This document shows, piece after piece, positions 6,130 through 7,221 of a DNA stretch of 7,221 nucleotides; positions within the stretch are counted from its first letter, which is position 1; every line of letters starts with the position of its first letter. Both the position numbers and the translations under genes were made by a program. This stretch comes from Sulfurimonas sp. (lineage in GTDB: Bacteria > Campylobacterota > Campylobacteria > Campylobacterales > Sulfurimonadaceae). Location: the NCBI GenBank assembly GCA_015487435.1, contig WFPU01000179.1, forward strand, positions 1 through 7,221. The letters are read 5' to 3'. Under the pieces are notes generated by a model, which was given only the letters and a program-made list of their open reading frames with translations, was not told the DNA's origin and did not search any database.

Positions 6130-6429
6130 TTATAGAGCTTCTCTGGCAAAGTACGCGGTTACCTTTTTTAGAATGTCACGCTCCTGCTTAAGTAGCTTGT
6201 TTTCTTTTCTTAGGCGTTTATTCTCTTCATCTAGAGTCTCACTTGTAAATCTTGCTTTTACACTTGGTGTTGGTATATTATGCTCTTTTTTATAGCTACT
6301 TATCCAGTTATATTACGTCTTTGGATTTATATCTAAATCCTCTGCAACTTTTGCTACACTCTCATTGTTGTTGATTACTAATTGTATCGTTGAATCTCTA
6401 AACTCTCTACTAAATTTACTGTTTCTCAT
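6130..6429 (-). pseudogene. IS3-family OrfA (helix-turn-helix) with premature stop
   Basis: Translation from the ATG at 6429, which has AAGGG 5 nt upstream, gives MRNSKFSREFRDSTIQLV and the helix-turn-helix through NPKT. It then meets TAA at codon 39 (6313-6315). The same frame resumes at once with YNWISSYKKEHN and runs to a leucine-zipper-like segment (EENKRLRKENKLL... to about codon 89) and a TAA at 6130-6132. The total is the normal length of about 99 residues for OrfA. Relatives have a hydrophobic residue between PKT and YNW, so a single T-to-A change in a TTA leucine codon explains the stop. Either this copy is dead, or the base is a sequencing error. Confidence 0.88.
6163..6169 (-). promoter_or_regulatory. 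Programmed -1 ribosomal frameshift site (A6G) of the IS
   Basis: On the coding strand the heptamer A AAA AAG lies in the slippery phase of orfA (codons CTA AAA AAG). After a -1 shift the frame reads K-K-G-N-R-V-L, continues through IKYAW and joins orfB. This is the classic IS3-family signal for making the OrfAB transposase. It is now moot because of the upstream nonsense codon and the orfB deletion. Confidence 0.85.
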
Positions 6430-6442
6430 GATTTCCCTTATT

Positions 6443-6470
6443 CATATAATTTTAACTTAGAATTTGTTAA
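6443..6470 (-). promoter_or_regulatory. Candidate promoter of the IS transposase genes
   Basis: TTAACA (complement of 6465-6470, 5/6 match to -35) and TATATG (complement of 6443-6448, 4/6 match to -10) are separated by 16 bp just inside the right inverted repeat, where IS3 elements normally place their promoter. The ribosome binding site of orfA follows directly. Confidence 0.4.
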
Positions 6471-6475
6471 TTTCT

Positions 6476-6501
6476 TAGTATGAATTTAGGTTACCACTCC
6501 A
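6476..6501 (-). repeat. Right terminal inverted repeat of the IS3-family element
   Basis: This is the orfA-proximal 26-bp end, pairing with 5509-5534 with one mismatch. The next three bases, CTC (6502-6504), are the second copy of the target duplication. The end lies about 20 bp from the antitoxin stop codon. Confidence 0.92.
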
Positions 6502-6521
6502 CTCCTCGTTTTTGTTATCTC

Positions 6522-6788
6522 TTAGACACTCAATTTAATTTTATCAGTTGTAAACTGGTGTATAAGCATTTGTATTAAATTTTGATAAGGGATAGAACTT
6601 TCTAGTGATTTTCTCTTAAGTTCATACAAATCATTCTCTGAGATTCTTATAGAGATTGCTTTTTTCTTTTGATGTTTGATAATTGATTGCAGTTCACTAG
6701 TACGTTTAGTAATATTACCTTTACTTTCCCATTCTCCACTTTCTACACCTTTTAATATATCAAGTTCGAATTCATCTAAATTAGCCAT
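6522..6788 (-). CDS. CopG-like ribbon-helix-helix antitoxin
   Basis: The 88-residue product is the likely antitoxin of the pair with the gene just upstream. The C-terminal half is a ribbon-helix-helix DNA-binding fold: strand KAISIRIS (about 43-50), helix from ENDLYELKRKSLESS (51-65), and helix PYQNLIQMLIHQF (67-79). The N-terminal part (DEFELDILKGVESGEWES, about 5-22) resembles the region that contacts the toxin in this antitoxin family. As a dimer it should neutralise the toxin and repress the operon. The start is firm: AAGGAG lies 7 nt upstream, within the end of the toxin gene, and the first 8 bp overlap that gene. The insertion sequence begins about 20 bp after the stop codon. The family resemblance is from memory; the pairing rests on overlap and domain type. 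Confidence 0.85.
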   Translation of the reverse strand: MANLDEFELDILKGVESGEWESKGNITKRTSELQSIIKHQKKKAISIRISENDLYELKRKSLESSIPYQNLIQMLIHQFTTDKIKLSV

Positions 6789-7080
6789 TATTAGCTCCTT
6801 TTAAATATTTTTTGTTCATTTTTCTTGATGGAATAATTGTTTTTAAAAATATTTCATTTTCAGTTTCAACATAAGGTACTAAGTATACATAGTCCTTAAT
6901 TCTTATGAAAATAATAAAAATATCTTGGTTTGGATACTTCTCTTTATTTGGATGAGAAATATCATCAAGTAAATCTCCATTTTCAAGTGACAAAATCACA
7001 TCTTCAAAGCCAATGCCTCTCTCTTTTTTTAAGAGGGAATTTTTTTCATAATTATACATTAGGCTTTTATTTTTAAACAT
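6781..7080 (-). CDS. BrnT-like toxin of a type II toxin-antitoxin pair
   Basis: The 99-residue basic product resembles a family annotated as BrnT-like toxins (RelE-fold ribonucleases). Conserved blocks visible here are GIGFEDVI (22-29), HPNKEKYPNQ (43-52), YVYLVPYV (64-71) and FLKTIIPSRK (78-87). Such toxins inhibit growth by cutting RNA, but the cleavage activity is inferred from family. The start at 7080 is supported by GGAG 5-6 nt upstream; a second ATG at 7059 has no good site and would drop seven residues. The toxin comes first and overlaps the antitoxin by 8 bp, the order usual for BrnT/BrnA-like and HigBA pairs. A promoter with palindromic operators lies directly upstream. The match to canonical BrnT is partial, so the name indicates resemblance only. 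Confidence 0.8.
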   Translation of the reverse strand: MFKNKSLMYNYEKNSLLKKERGIGFEDVILSLENGDLLDDISHPNKEKYPNQDIFIIFIRIKDYVYLVPYVETENEIFLKTIIPSRKMNKKYLKGANNG

Positions 7081-7095
7081 TTGTTCTCCAAGATT

Positions 7096-7139
7096 ATGTA
7101 TATACTATGTATTCTACAATTATTTGTAGTTATTTGCAA
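7096..7139 (-). promoter_or_regulatory. Toxin-antitoxin promoter with overlapping operators
   Basis: On the minus strand TTGCAA (7134-7139, 4/6 of -35) and TAGAAT (complement of 7111-7116, 5/6 of -10) are exactly 17 bp apart, predicting a start near 7104. The inverted repeat CTACAA-ttat-TTGTAG (7114-7129) fills the spacer and enters the -10 box. The palindrome GTATATAC (7098-7105) sits on the predicted start, and ATGTATA/ATGTATT direct repeats (7096-7102, 7107-7113) are 11 bp apart, one helical turn. This suits repression by the ribbon-helix-helix antitoxin or toxin-antitoxin complex. The remaining bases to 7221 hold no gene that can be supported. Confidence 0.6.
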
Positions 7140-7221
7140 GTTCTAGATTTTTTGTAAATTATTTATTCAAACACACTTTATACAGTTATTATGCTATACA
7201 CAAATTAACTATCACTAAAAG

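Larger units (their letters stand above)
5509..6501 (-). mobile_element. IS3-family insertion sequence, internally deleted and inactive
   Basis: The 993-bp element has 26-bp terminal inverted repeats (5509-5534 and 6476-6501) with one mismatch. They begin TGGAGTGGTAAC and end with the TG...CA dinucleotides usual for IS3-family ends. A 3-bp target duplication, CTC, flanks it at 5506-5508 and 6502-6504. It carries orfA and orfB on the minus strand, with an A6G frameshift signal between them. Complete family members are usually about 1.2-1.5 kb, so this copy is roughly 0.3 kb short, matching the gap seen in orfB. orfA also has a nonsense codon. Intact ends and matching target duplication imply that the copy transposed as one unit and decayed later, or moved with transposase supplied in trans. 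It sits between the toxin-antitoxin and polyamine operons and disrupts neither. Confidence 0.93.

Noticed and set aside
6104..6295. 63-codon open frame on the plus strand
   Set aside because: It is antisense to the IS orfA coiled-coil region; its Ser/Leu/Arg-rich product is the shadow of that segment.
7140..7221. Divergent promoter (TGCTATACA near 7192-7200) for a gene beyond the window
   Set aside because: Only a partial -10-like sequence is present with no matching -35, and the downstream gene, if any, is outside the window.

Overview
The window reads as a piece of a draft chromosome from a Campylobacterota bacterium (epsilonproteobacterium), most like Sulfurimonas or a close relative. The basis is the low G+C content, the short RecO with a C-x2-C...H-x2-C cluster, and the carboxy(nor)spermidine dehydrogenase/decarboxylase pair, which is the spermidine route in this phylum. 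This placement comes from recognising protein families, not from a search. The first 19 bases are an exact Tn5/Nextera mosaic end, so the window starts at an untrimmed contig end and genomic sequence begins near base 20.

Layout. (1) 97-714, plus strand: recO. (2) 709-1263, minus strand: a small class I SAM-dependent methyltransferase, tail to tail with recO and overlapping it by 6 bp. (3) 1321-1395: a G+C-rich two-hairpin intergenic element. (4) 1397-5345, all minus strand: a tight four-gene operon read from right to left. Its order is an exported pentapeptide-repeat protein, carboxynorspermidine/carboxyspermidine dehydrogenase, an HDOD-domain protein and carboxynorspermidine decarboxylase (nspC). 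The junctions are an ATGA overlap, a 5-nt gap and a 0-nt gap. (5) 5346-5508: the operon leader, with candidate promoters, a 10-bp direct repeat and an inverted repeat. (6) 5509-6501: an IS3-family insertion sequence with near-perfect 26-bp terminal inverted repeats and a 3-bp CTC target duplication. It is decayed: orfA has a nonsense codon and orfB has an in-frame internal deletion. (7) 6522-7080, minus strand: a toxin-antitoxin pair with the BrnT-like toxin gene first and the ribbon-helix-helix antitoxin second, overlapping by 8 bp. (8) 7081-7221: the toxin-antitoxin promoter, with palindromic candidate operators inside it.

The central operon should make spermidine or norspermidine. The dehydrogenase condenses aspartate semialdehyde with a diamine, and NspC decarboxylates the product. 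The unusual part is that a regulatory-type HDOD protein sits between the two enzymes and a secreted pentapeptide-repeat protein is translationally coupled upstream of them. The insertion sequence landed 17 bp beyond the antitoxin stop codon, in the gap between the toxin-antitoxin operon and the polyamine operon, and did not break either one.
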